In this document: piece by piece, positions 47,381 to 59,820 of the stretch
Position numbering within the stretch: the stretch's first letter is position 1
Layout of the letters: each line of letters begins with the position of its first letter
Assembly (NCBI GenBank): GCA_003342815.1
Contig: PTEX01000332.1
Location: 1 to 64,000 of the forward strand
Direction of reading: 5' to 3'
Origin: Eudromia elegans
Lineage: Eukaryota > Chordata > Aves > Tinamiformes > Tinamidae
DNA length: 64,000 nt
Notes under the pieces: generated by a model
Told to the model about the DNA's origin: nothing
The model's input: only the letters and a program-made list of their open reading frames with translations
Databases searched by the model: none
Position numbers and translations under genes: made by a program

Positions 47381-50300
47381 CATAGTCTGATTTGTCTACA
47401 GAGACTCATTTAACATATACTGTGCATACCCAAGCAGCCCAGTTCTCAGTCACTGTGTAAAATCTTGCTGTTGTTGCTGCAAAGGGAATTTGATCAAGGA
47501 CTTCCTGAAATAACCTGTCCTGCACTAAAGAGTAAAGGGTAATTAGAGGGAAAAGTCAAGAATCCCTAACCTTTGCAGACAGGAAATTACAGCACATGAT
47601 CACATTTACTTAGGTGAAATTACCGCTTCTAAATTCTTCAACTTCTAAAAATTTGCTGTCTCCCCAGAAAATATATTCACATTGGTATCTAAAAAGATCT
47701 TTATTTAAAAATACGTGAGTTCAGATTTAAGGCCTGATTGGGCCTGAATTGTTGGGTGCCATAAGCTGTAACTAGGCATCCTCAGCTGAAATTGATATTA
47801 ATCAGACTGGAGCACTCTTGTATCTCCCAGGACAGAGCTGTCATTGTGTCAGGCCCAGCAGCTTAGAGATCTGGGACACACCATTATGCCCAGGTGGAGC
47901 TGATGGCAGATATGATATTACCATAAACAACTAACGAAGTTAATTCTCTCTTAGGAATAGAAAGTTGTGCACTTTTTTTTTTAATTATTCTACATGATAC
48001 TTTGAACTTTGGTTTAATTGTAGTACCATATTTTGAAAAAAGTAAAAAAATAATAAAAATGATTAACAGATCTAAAGTACGTTTTGAAGAAATTACCTAA
48101 ATCCATATGTTTAAGTTCTTGTGTAGGATTTCCACTTGAAAGTTTTCTCATTCTGACCATCAGAGCATCTTCTCTGTTCTCATTATGCAATGGTACAAGT
48201 TCAATGATGCAAAGAAATTAAAACATGCAGTATCTATAGGAAAATAAAACACCACTTATGGAATGTGTGTTTAAATTAACACTTTGACCTAAACTATTTC
48301 TTCTGTGCCACAGGAATATTGTACATGTCTGCATCGCCCTGAATCACCATGATTGAAGTAACATTTCTGAGGTCTGCTTTTAAAGAAAAAGATTAAGCAT
48401 ATGCAGATGGGAGCACAGCATTGAGTGCAGCACAGAGTTGAATCCCACTTGTTTTTACTGACATAATTAGAGCCAATAAAACCAATGTGAGAGATAGGGT
48501 GAGCTGAAAATGGCACTATTTTTTTTTTTAAAAAAGCAAACACCAACAACTAGACATTTATTACTTGATGAGTATCTTCAATATGTTTACTGTAGCAGCA
48601 AAATATGCTGTTTAGCCAAGCTAACTTTCTTCACATCCGTTCTGATCTGCAATGAGAGTTAGAAATAGAAGAAGACTCTAGTATGTTAAAGGTACAATTA
48701 ATAAACTAGATAACAAAATGATTAGAGACATTACTATTAGTATGTGCCACTCCAAATATGCTAGAAGGCAGACTAATATTTGACCCTCCCCTCACAAAAG
48801 CGCTGAGTTTATGCGGGAAAGGGAGAAATGAATACATTCACAGTACATTTTTTTTTTTTTTTTTATCTTGCTGTATGATGGAAATAATAAGGAAAGTTCC
48901 TTTTCTTTTTGACTTTTCTGCAGTACCTGAACGGCATTGCAATTAGCTGTGGTAGAGCAGTGCACCTTATGTAAGTCTGAAAAAAAATATGTTCCAAAAT
49001 AATGAAAAACTGGTGATTCTAGTGCTTGTCTTGGTCATTTATGTAACTCCTATATTGCAGACTTTTATTGGAGCATTTTTTATTTAATTTATGCTAACAG
49101 TTGGAAGTGGAACATGAGTTTTAGGGCCAAACTGGGGCCAAGAGGACAGTAAGGGAAACACAACAGTTCTCGAAGCTGGGTATTATCAATGCAGCAATTG
49201 GACTCCAGCCATTATCCAGGAGCCATTTTGGGCCATTTCAATGGTAATAAGAATTCCTTGTTGGAACATACCCTCCTTAGAGTTGCCTTTAAGTAAAAGT
49301 GGTTTGGATAATTAGTATTATTACCATTAATTTTGTCATTTTTGTTTCGTTCAAGTCATGCTCTGCAGAAAAGGTTTAGGCAAAACATGGGACACTTGAA
49401 AGCATTTCTAAGTAAACTTTTCAATGTTAAAGTTCTCTGGTGGGATTTATGTTCTGTGTTGCTGTTCTGTATCTGATCCCTAAGATTCACTTGATGTTGA
49501 TCAAATAAATGTTGAACAAACAGAAATGAAGCAAACGAAGCAAACAGAAAATGAAATAATTTAGAAGTATTTATCTCTTATAAATAGTTAATTATAAAAT
49601 GAATACACATGAGCATATATTTCATATTTCACATTATTTTACAGCAAAGTTACTTCTTTTCCTGTTTTATTTTACTACATTTTTGTAAAATTAATATTTT
49701 CTCAATGTTGTTTTCTTGTTGTTTCTATACCTATTAAAGTATTGGATTATCAGGATTAAAATACTAACAAACATAATTCTACACAAAGTCTAAATTCTAA
49801 ATCTGTTGCTTTTTTAAACAACAATGGCTAAACTGCTTTTTTGAGTGTGAACCAGTCAATGGAAACCCTAGAACATGTCTATGGTGAGATGTCTTTTCAA
49901 AAAATAGTGCCATGCATATTTGCATTCATGCTAATAAATTGTTTTCCATAACTTTATTTTAATGCTTTTATCTAAAGTCATATTTTGCTTTATTCCATTT
50001 ACAGTGTTTTATAAGTTTGTACTTCCACAAATACAGAAAGATATGCTCTTAAGAAGACGGGCTGTGTAAGCTATCATCATGATAAAAACACAGATTGTGT
50101 CTTTCTACAGAGAATAGCATTAGCATCTTAGAAAGATGCTCATAGCAATTATTTTGATAGTGCTAGATCAGTTTGTACACAAGGTGTTCAGAAAACATAG
50201 TAAATGTTTCTTTCACTAACTTGGTATTTACAAGCCTGTTGTAATATTTTGTCATATATTCATTTTAACATTGCACATGTTTATTCCTTCTTCATAATAA

Positions 50301-52949
50301 TGTTTATTACTTTTAGCCAGACAGATTAAACTATATTTTATGCTTCCCCCATTTTTTGGTGTACACTCAATCTTTTTGAAAACCTTCTATAACTTAATAT
50401 TTTGCTCTCTCCAGAGAGGTAAGTTAGTCGGCTGGAATGGAAAGGGGACATGTTCGTTGTTGCAGGCACCTTACTATGTCCATTTATGTGGGAAGTTTGG
50501 TAGTTTTGCAGGGCCTGGTGTTGTATTTGTTCTAGTTCAGAGTCATATGCATTCCTATGGTCAGAGACTGTCTAGTTAAAGACAGCCAATTCACTTAAGG
50601 AGGTTGCATGTGTGTGGGAAGAAGCAGTTTGTAGCCTTGTGGGAGAATATATCTAAAGCTTCAGAGGAATGAAAATCACTGAGCAACAATCACTGAAGCC
50701 CTGGATAGAATATCTTTTAGATGCTGAACTACTCAAATCCACATAATTTAGCCCTACAGTTTACTTGCTTCTTTATCCAGCATTGATTTTTCTTAATACT
50801 ACACTAAAATATGCCATTTTCTCTCAGAGGGAACAATTTTATAAGGGACGTGGACAAGAGAAAAAGTTAATAGTTCATTTAAAACTCATGAAAGAGTGAT
50901 ATTTTTTAAGCAAATTCTGTCTAGTCAGACTCTGAAATAATGTGTACAAATGACACCTGCATGGACTGTAACTAAGATAAGAGTCAGCTCACTGCAGCAT
51001 TGTACTGAAATGTATATTGGACAAGGCTGTTGGAAGAAGCTGGTGATTTATTTTATTTTTGGCTACTTCAGTGCATGGAAAACTCTTTAATGTTTCTGTT
51101 CACATATTCTCTCAAAAGAAATTCTGCAAGCTCTGGTAGACTTCACACTAGTAACTGATTGATGGCCTTCAAAAAGAAGTGGGAAAAAAAAGCTCCAAAT
51201 CTGTTTTTTTTCCTTTTGCTGGAGGGGAGGTCATTTTAAATTGTTCCTGAACTGAAATGTGTGAAGGACTGCATACGCATGCACACATATCTCATGCTGG
51301 ATAGGTGTTAAATTAAAAAATGCCTTCCATTGCATTACAAAACGTGATAACATAGTAATTTTGTTATTTATTATATATTTGTTGTGTCTTTATATACAGA
51401 ACACGTTATCTAGGCTGTTAGTGTTTTTAGGAATCCCAGTGGTTGTCAATTCTGCAGGTGTTCTGTGACAGGGATGGCAGCTTCATATTAAATGACATAC
51501 CTGCCAGGAGGTGATATGGTAGTTTTTTTAGTCAATTCACAAGTTATAATAAATACTTTTACAGCTCAGGAGTACAACAAAATTTCTGTTTTCTAGTAAG
51601 GAGACTTTAGTGTCAGTTGAAGTTATTATTTAGGAAGCACTAAGAACCAACTGCACATTTTATATTTTATTAGCCAAAAACCCATAAAGTACTGCTGTAG
51701 CATCTTCCTGAACCAAATATAGTCCAGTGAGAACCCACAGCCTGCTTTCAGTACCACGGAGTTCAATGTGGCTATCTGTATTTACAGAAAATGTATGATT
51801 TGTTTTGCTCTGCAATCCTCATAAAAGCTTTATGTTTGAAAAGGACCAGAATTCTGCAATGAGTGGATTTTTTTTTTTTTTGTGCTTTCATTTTGCTTAT
51901 TGTTCTTCAAATTGCTTGCCAAGTAACTGGAAGATTGGGTACTTACAACTCAAAAGGAGAATTCTTGAAATAAGTAATATAATTATGTAGTTAATAAGAG
52001 AATTTTATTTCTTTTCTTTTTTTTCTTCTTTTCTCTCGCGTCCGTGATGTTTCTTTCCAGCCAACTTTCATCTCTCCACTCTAGGCCTTGCTTCTTGGTT
52101 TACTCTCTGTGTGTTCTTAGAGAGAACAGCAGCTTCAGACATGCAAGATTTGCAAGGCAAGTTTAAGAATTTAGTTGCCCTGCCCTGACAAATTTTTCAG
52201 CATTCAGGACATCATTCTTAGAAGTCATTAGAGAGAAATGTTTACTTTCTACACACCTATCTTTTGAATACTTTATAATAGCTGTGTGTCCTAACAGATG
52301 GATATCTTTGTGCAACACTAAGGGGAGAACTAGAGATTTTGAGTTCAGGAATATGGTTCAAAACATACACATCTTTTATATCATATGCAGCTGGCCAACT
52401 CACAGGACCAGGGTGAGTCTTTGTATGTGACTCTATGTTGGTTAGTAGAGATTGATTTTAAATGCTGCCAAAGGGAAGTATGTGAAAAGCACTTTTTTAT
52501 TCCTTCAGAATGACAGTTGAAAACTGATATGTGCATCTTTTACCAGCTCTCTAGCCTGTGTTATGTCAGAATATCACGTGGGACAAATATGATTTTCCTT
52601 TCTAGCCTCAAAAGTAATGGAAACTATGAGATGAAAACTGGAGTTTCAGTCTAGCCTGAACCAATAACAGTGTTGGTTAAAACTCAATTAATGTACGTTG
52701 CTGCTGGATTTTGGAGAAAGTATTGCTGCCTACAAAAGTTTGAAAATAGACTGTACTACTTACTTCCTCTCTCTAGGTTTACTTTTCTTCAATATATATC
52801 AATATATCATCAATCAATCTTTCAATATAGCATACCTTTTGAAGAGAGTCAGGACAAGACAGTGTGGGAGAATTGCTGGAAAACAAGGAAATTAGAGAAA
52901 AAACAGGGCCTAACAGAAGTTATGGCAATACTGAGGCTTGCTTGAGGTG

Positions 52950-53609
52950 AGAGATAGTTTGCACTTCCAGGATGTTCTGTATATACCAACATATGTACAG
53001 AATCTACTTCTCCACAATTCCCTTGGCAACACAATCTGCCCTCCTAATACACAGTAAGAGGAGTAAACGAAGGGTGGAGCAGAATGGAGACACTATGACC
53101 GTTCTTTGTTGTCTTCCCTGCGGAGGTGATAGTGAAATGATGCCCTGCAGCTTATGAGTGAATTGGGGGTGGAGAGGAGTGAAGACACCCCAGCCAAACT
53201 GTTGTACTCCCTGCAGAGGTGCCAACCTGTTCATAACATGCATCTGATAAGCCACATAGTATGGTAAGATATCTGGTGCTGGGCCAACAATGGTGGCAGA
53301 TCAGTCCTCTCCAACGGACTTTGCTCAGACTTCTCCTCATTCTAATCCCATTATCATACGAATACACAACTCAATCCAGGAAGGTAACTGCTTCCATGGA
53401 ACGACCACCCCTCAGTGAGCATACTCTCTAGGTTTTTGATTAACTTGGGAGACTTTTTAGACCAATAAATAATGAAAGTATGTATGACTAGAGTCCCTCA
53501 AGCTCCACCTAAATGCGAAAGAAGTTATATAAAAAGTGACCTGAGAGATGGCAGAAAGTAAGAGAGGAGAAGATGGAAAAGCGGGGGATGGAAGAGGAGA
53601 CGAAGGGAA
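52950..53609 (+). other. GC-richer region upstream of LTR-like copy B, possible U3
   Basis: This stretch is richer in GC than its surroundings and leads directly into copy B. It carries two related segments about 94 bp apart (about 53072-53128 and 53167-53221; shared words gggtggag, gttgt and ctccctgc-type) at roughly 70-75% identity by eye. A CCAAT-like motif lies near 53461 and a TATATAAAA box near 53526. Tandem enhancer-like repeats followed by CCAAT and TATA are what a retroviral U3 would show, but copy A has no matching sequence upstream. Assignment to the element is therefore an inference and the left end is unknown. Confidence 0.4.
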
Positions 53610-54238
53610 ACAGCAAAGGAGACCAACAACGGAGGGAAACGACAAAAGAGAGAAAGGGCAGAACATGGAAGAGAGGAACTGCAGAACAAAGAAACAAACC
53701 CTTTCCTCCTCTCTGGTCAGGAGGCCATCTGAGGAGACTCCTGGAGACTGAGAGCCCTCTCCCATCTTCTGGGTGAGTGATGATTGTGCATTTGTACACG
53801 AGGCACTAGCTAAGAACCCCACACTGTAGTAGAGAATTTCCTGTAATGACACCCAAAACCTATTCTCTAAAATGTTGCATTTGAATAAATTGTGCTATTC
53901 GTGAACTCGAATACTTCTTTTGAAGGCAATCAGACTTACAGTTGACAGACTCTTTGTGAATCTGATAATTTCCAGAGTCGAGCTTATAATTGATCACACT
54001 ATTTGGGAACGTGATTTGCCCGTTGGAAGGCGATCAGTTGGCCTACAGTTGGCACATTGTTGGTTAATCTGGTACTGCCAGCATCGGGCTTATAGTTACC
54101 ACAGTATTTGGTGTCCCTTTTAAGAGATGAGTCCAGCAGCCCCCAGTCCGTCTAACCTTTGAGGATGACTGGAACACAAGGGGATTCATTTCTTACCAAA
54201 TTTGTGCCTCACCCATGCCCCGCCATCAAACCGCAACA
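53610..54238 (+). mobile_element. Fossil LTR-like repeat, copy B
   Basis: Partner of copy A at 39175-39785. Shared parts on the plus strand are the purine-rich stretch, a GGTGAGTG splice-donor-like word near 53771, AATAAA near 53885, a TTTGGTGTCCC motif near 54107 and a right end at about 54238. With the TATA box at about 53526, the plus-strand order TATA then AATAAA supports plus orientation. The minus-strand right end, TGTTGCGGTTTGATGG, resembles the start of some avian ERVL LTRs and is the main argument for the other orientation. Both copies share the segment after the primer-site-like motif and stop at the same point, so the LTR may extend to 54238. No internal coding region adjoins it. 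It is a fossil of uncertain family. Confidence 0.55.
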
Positions 54239-57200
54239 CACAGAAAGGTGAAAAAATGATTTTCATGGTGTACTTACTTAATTGTGTCTGAATTTCAGTT
54301 TTATAATTATTAGTCCATCCTGGTTTTCTACAATTTAGTGCTTGAATGTGTTACATTCAGCATTTGTCTGTCCTTCGTTTGAGTGGGATTTTATGTTTCC
54401 CTTCATTTGTGGAACAGTGTCAACTGAACTCCAAACCAAATCTTAGTTAGACATCAATAAGAGATCTTTTAGTCTCAGGATAATCTCATAGAGTATTATT
54501 TAAAATTGGATGTAGAAAAGGCAGTTGTTTAATGTCAAGTGAAGATCATTTGCTATCTGAAATTGTGTTTAGGGCTTTTCTTTCATGTCAGTTCTTAAAT
54601 AGTGAGGTCACTTCCTATAATGTCGTTTGAAATAAGATAATAAACTATATTTTGCTTTTCTAAGATGTCATAATGAAATATTTCTATATCTGTAAAATCA
54701 TAGTCTCCATATTTTTAAACTGAATTTACAAATAAGTTCAGTCCTCCTGATCTACATTTTTGATTGATTTGCTATTGCTTAAAAAGTGTTATCCATTTTT
54801 CCCTGGAGCCAAATACACCACTGTTACAGTATAATTTATTAGACTGTTATGGAGTTATCAGAAAGCCCATGAAGTCTGTTACAGAAGTGTGTCAATGTTT
54901 GCAGGGAACTAAATTCATCAATTTTATACTTGCTAGCCCATGTTGCATTTTCACATTTGCACTAAATAGAATTCTTTGGAATTTTCAGAGCTTTTATTTC
55001 AAAAAAGGACAAGAAAGAATGAGGGGAGGAAGTATATAAATACAATTAGCTCCAAACAGTGGTTCAAAAGATATTTAATCTAAAACTCAAGAATGAATAG
55101 GGAAGTATTGTCTTGTGATCCTCCACAGTGGTCAAATGGGAGGCACAACTGTCTTTTTATGCTCTGGTTCACGTATCAGGAAGTGAAGTGTTTTAGCCTA
55201 AAGTGTTTTAGGGTTTTAGCAAAGTGAGTTAAGTCAGTTCACATTATTGTATGCAATACAATTTGCATACAAACTGTTAGAGTTTGTTGAGATATAAAAA
55301 TAATGGAATAGCTGGTGGATGCCACTTGTAAACAAACTGTCAGAGAGCAGAGGCAGTGAAGATCTTTGTCATGGATTTGAGGGCCAGAGGGACCTATTAC
55401 ATTCTTAGGAAATTTGCACTGTGTTAATGTTGCATTGACACTTTTTTACTGTTATTTTTCTTGGTATTAGCTAGGTGAATGAATGCTAGAATGGATTTAT
55501 CAGTCCACAGTGTAGTCACAGTGTTTGCAAAGTAAATTTAACTTAAAATTCAATTTCAAATTGTAATCAGACAGCTAAAACAGCATTCTCCCTCATGTCA
55601 AATTACTGACAGAAATCTGATTCATTAGGAAATGATTTTGAGAGCAGTGCTTATTATTTTTGTACCAAGTTGTGGGATGTTCTGTTGTTTATTTTTATAA
55701 TGGAGTGCAGATTTTGCATTTAGATTTTGTATAAGTTGCCAAAGATTATTTCCAGTTTTGAATATTCTCGCCCAATCTCTGCATTTCTGCTCATGTGCAA
55801 TCCCATAAAAATGTTCAGATTTCTTGGTTGAGATTCTTATGAAAGGAGGCTGGAAAAGTCATTGGAAGCTGTTGGAAACATCTTGGCATGGGGCAGGGAA
55901 GGAGAGGGCACTCTCCTTCCTGTAGTTTTCAAAACTTGTTCACCTCAATCTACCTCCTCCTCTTTACTTATCTCTAATGAGCTGATCTCATTAAATTAGC
56001 TATCGCCCAGTTAGGGATCATTTCCTGCTAACAATTCTGAGACCAAATCACACTGCCTCTATAATCTAAGTGTTGTTGTTGTTGAGTCAGGCTGATGTAA
56101 CTGTTTGAATACAACCATTCCTCTCTGACTTCTAATTCTTATGTTGTTTAAAATGCTAAATACTTTAAATTCTTAAATTTTGAACTAGACCTCTTTGTGA
56201 AATTAAATTAGAAAATTAATAAAATCATATTATGTTGCTTTTTTATTGAAGCTAGAGAAAGAATAGCTCATGTTTCTGTTAACTCTGTTCTGGCTTGTGC
56301 ATTGAATTATCTTAGTATAAAAATAATAGAACTAATATGATAAAACTACCATCATACAGAAAAATGAAACACTCTGTCATACTTGGGATGAAATATTTTA
56401 ACTTATCCACTGAAAAGTTATATAAAATCTTTTTTTCCTGGGAAGTATTACTTTAATGAAGCTATATTTTTAATAGAAAACAGTCAATCAGAAAATAATG
56501 TGAACAGTTCTGCCCTGCAACTTTTTTTATTGTTGTTTATTTTTGTGTTTATTTTTATTTATTTATTTTAAGAATTTATTATTCATGGCAGATGGTATAA
56601 TTCAAAACAACCGCATTGTGCTTGCTAATCCTGCTCCGAGGTTGCATTCCATTAAATTATTCCAAACCTGTTGAGGTACAGGAACAGAGTTCCATTAATT
56701 TCAAATTTGAAGGGAATTAGGAGAAATTGAATCCAATGCTTAATTTAGGAGTTGTCTTCTCCTGCTCGAATTAAGCTCTCTAACTTCTTCTAATTCTTGT
56801 TAACTCCTAAGTGATTCTTGAAGTTATATTTTTTTTTCAGAAATATAAAATGTCTTTTGTGGCTCCCTACCATGCTTATGCATCTTGGAAACAACAGAAA
56901 GATTTAAAAACAAACAGCAACAAAAAAAAAACCTAACAGAAATTACTAACTTTCAGTACTCTAAAGAATGAGAAGAAAGTAGGTGAACTTTGTCATACTG
57001 TCAAATCAAGAGAAAAATAAAAATTGAGAAATTATTATTACAGATCCATCTACCTGCTTATATAGCCCCCAGCAGTGAAGTGTCTGTACACTTCCTTTCA
57101 GGCTTAACACTGCCAACATCATCTTTTCTTATTGTGTAATGGACAGGGATTTTTTTATTCAGTCAAAATTGAATATTTCATTGCATCAGACTCAATATGA

Positions 57201-59486
57201 ATGTAAAAAGGTAAGAAGGTAAGAAATATAAGAAATGTGATGTTCAATATGTAAAAAAACACATCAAACTGGCTGGCAGCTGAAATCTACCTAAACTATC
57301 ATTGGTTAGTTGCTATGGTCAAGCTCTTTTTATTTCCTCTTTATTTCCTCTTTTTTTTTTTTTTTTTTTTCATTTAAAGAACAAAGAGTATGCTTAGTTT
57401 AGGATTGTTCAGTGACTTGCCTGGTAAAAAAACAGTTTACAGTACACGTCTGTTTTCTAAAGGATTTATAGAAACTTATTAGCAAAAAAAGATGAGTAAA
57501 ATGTTTCCTTTATGCCAGGGACCTCCCCTGAAAAGTCTTTGCCTACACACGTTACATTTACCTCTTCTGGATCACTGGACCAATTTTGTGGTGCTGTGTG
57601 TCATCCCAGTTGATCTCTAAGGTGTTTTCACAGGTAGCTAGGAAAAGACAAAAGAGAAATGTCTTTGAAACAGAAGAGGAGGTAGTTCTCATATGTGTAC
57701 ATAAGTAGACAAGACATCAAGTTCATGGCATTTGGAAGCTTCTGTTGCTTTTAATAACATACTACTTTAATTAAACTTTGATGCCACCAATGTTTTTGTT
57801 TTCTAGGGTGACATTTGGCCTTGTTAGTGTTATACAGTGCTTATTTTGGTTGTCATCACAAATTCATCCTTTGGGAAAGCTGCAACTCCTTAAACTACAC
57901 CTCCTTAGCTTTCAAATCTCATACTTCCTAAACTATGTAGCCAGAATGACTGCTACAAATGCTTGTTTTGTGCCGTTTATTTCTCTTGAGAGATAGACAG
58001 TGAGAGAGAACTAGCTATTCAAAGTGACAGTGTACAGCCTTTATGTCCTGCCATCCAGAAGCATATGCTGATTGAGAAGATACGTATTGGAACTGAGAAC
58101 ACAATGCTAAAGATTTAGAATTCAGATGTACTAATTTTGCTTAAATCTCTCAAATGGAGAATTCTGAAAGAACAATTTGGATTCCTAAATTAAATGTCTG
58201 CTGCTGTTTTGTCTGTACTTGCTCAGATTCTACCTATCTCACTGTAAGAGCACAAAGCTCCTGTAGGTCCTTCCTCATACATATTGTATTCTGGATACTC
58301 TTAGTTTCTGGAAAGAGACAGCCTGTCTTTTGGTATTTACCTGTATAACATGGTTTTAATTCCTGAGAGAGCGTTCTGATGGACTGGTCTAAAAAACACT
58401 CGACTGATGCAAATGTAACAAAAAATACTTTTGATTCACAACACTTCTGAAAACAGAGCAAGGAGAGTTCAGTTTTCCTGGTGAAATTACACTTGTCTGT
58501 CTCTGAGTGAATTAGTTCAGTAATCAAATAAGCTATTTTTATAGTTTAAAAATGAGCAACTTTTCATGCAAATACAAATGATATTAGCATATTCATACCG
58601 ATTTGTGTCTGCTTAATTCCTTGATTGTAAGTAATTTTGCAATGTAATTTTGCATTTGATAGAGCTGCCATCTATAAACTGCTTAAGTCCTAGTAAGATA
58701 TGAATTAAAATTTTAAAGCTACTTCAGGATATTAAAGCTATTTGCTTTAGTTGTAACCATAGTTTCCCTGTTTTAAATTTCTCTCAGGAAGAGTATATTT
58801 TGGACATTTGTATCAAAAATCAAGAGTGACTTGCTTTTCTTGACCTTATTATAGTCTGAGCATACTTTACTTGCATTTTTTTTCATATGAGTTTTTCTTA
58901 AATGAGAATTATTGGTTCAATTTCAAATTCAATTCTGATTTCTAAACTAAAAGCAAATTCAATCGAGCAGTATAGAGAATTACGGACTAAGAATTTAACA
59001 GGATATTTTAGAATATATGATGTATAAGTGTATGGCTAGAGTAAATCTTCTGATTGGAATTATATGGACTCCAGCTATTATCATGTAGTATATATATGCC
59101 TCAACATGTACATCAAGTACTTCTTTATGTGCTTTCAGGGTTAGCAGTATGGTGTCAATAACATACTGGAGATGAATGTAATATTTGACTGTAGTATCTG
59201 ATGACCACATAACCCCAGAAAACTTTAGACAAGTTCTACTTTGTTCTATTCAGCTTATTTTTCTTAAATTATACTTTTGATTTTGAATGAGAGATTCCAT
59301 GATTTGTAGATCACCAAGACTTCCCTGAAGAAGGGAAGTTGCATGTTTTCCAGGAATTCTGGTCTAACAAAACATGGAATCAAGCATGCAGTAGTATCTA
59401 CTTTCTCCTAGCAGTGACTAAAACACACAAAGTATTGCTGTGAATATTATGCTATTATTGGCAGCATAGTATGTAGTTGGATGGTA
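54239..59486. other. AT-rich non-coding spacer
   Basis: This is about 5.2 kb with no recognisable gene or transposon. A run of about 23 T lies near 57352-57370. Other A/T homopolymers and short, featureless open frames occur. Confidence 0.6.
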
Positions 59487-59820
59487 GGGCTCAGAGGGTG
59501 GTGATCAGTGGCGTGGAGTCCAGAGCCTTTTTTCAGTGGTGGCCAGTAACAGGACTAGAGGAAACGGTCACAAACTGAAGCATCAAAAGTTCCACAGGAA
59601 CTTAAGGAAAAATTTCCTAACAATGAGATTGACAGAGCACTGGAACAGGTTGCTGAGGGAGGTTGTGGAGTCTCTTTCTCTGGAGATCTTCAAAACCTGC
59701 TTGGACTCAAACCTGTGTCACATGCTCTAGGTGACCTTGCGTGTGCGCGGGAGTTGGACTAGATGATCTCTAGAGGTCTCTTCCAACCTTAAGCATTCTA
59801 TAATTATATAATTCTATGTA
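59487..59820 (+). mobile_element. CR1 LINE 3' end with an internal deletion
   Basis: The copy begins with gggctcagagggtggtgatc...gtggagtccag, which matches the CR1 RT segment encoding QRVVI.GVES. Near 59522-59530 it jumps straight to ttttcagtggtggcc, the FSVVASNRTRGNG segment close to the ORF2 C-terminus. It then runs through [30 protein letters not shown] and a 3' UTR with gatgatctctagagg to an attctataattatataattc octamer-type tail. By family comparison roughly 0.7 kb of RT sequence is missing between the two parts. The C-terminal part (59536-59730) is open until its stop. The fragment is non-functional. Confidence 0.92.

Larger units (their letters stand above)
39786..52949. other. AT-rich non-coding spacer between the two LTR-like repeats
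   Basis: This is about 13.2 kb with no recognisable gene and no retroviral gag, pol or env sequence. It holds small tandem duplications (42069-42104, 42804-42835, 45932-45974), a perfect hairpin (47345-47380), a short (CA)n run near 45819-45830 and many A/T homopolymers. The 40275-40685 plus-strand open frame (first ATG near 40293) is the longest here, has no known domain and is not convincing as a gene. Confidence 0.6.

Noticed and set aside
53509-53799. Minus-strand frame with a counterpart at 39168-39362
   Set aside because: Antisense of the purine-rich part of the LTR-like repeat; low-complexity Ser/Pro/Phe protein.
39175-54238. One provirus with two flanking LTRs
   Set aside because: No gag, pol or env-like sequence lies between the copies, the copies are about 7% different, and both share sequence beyond the primer-site-like motif. 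Two separate insertions fit better.
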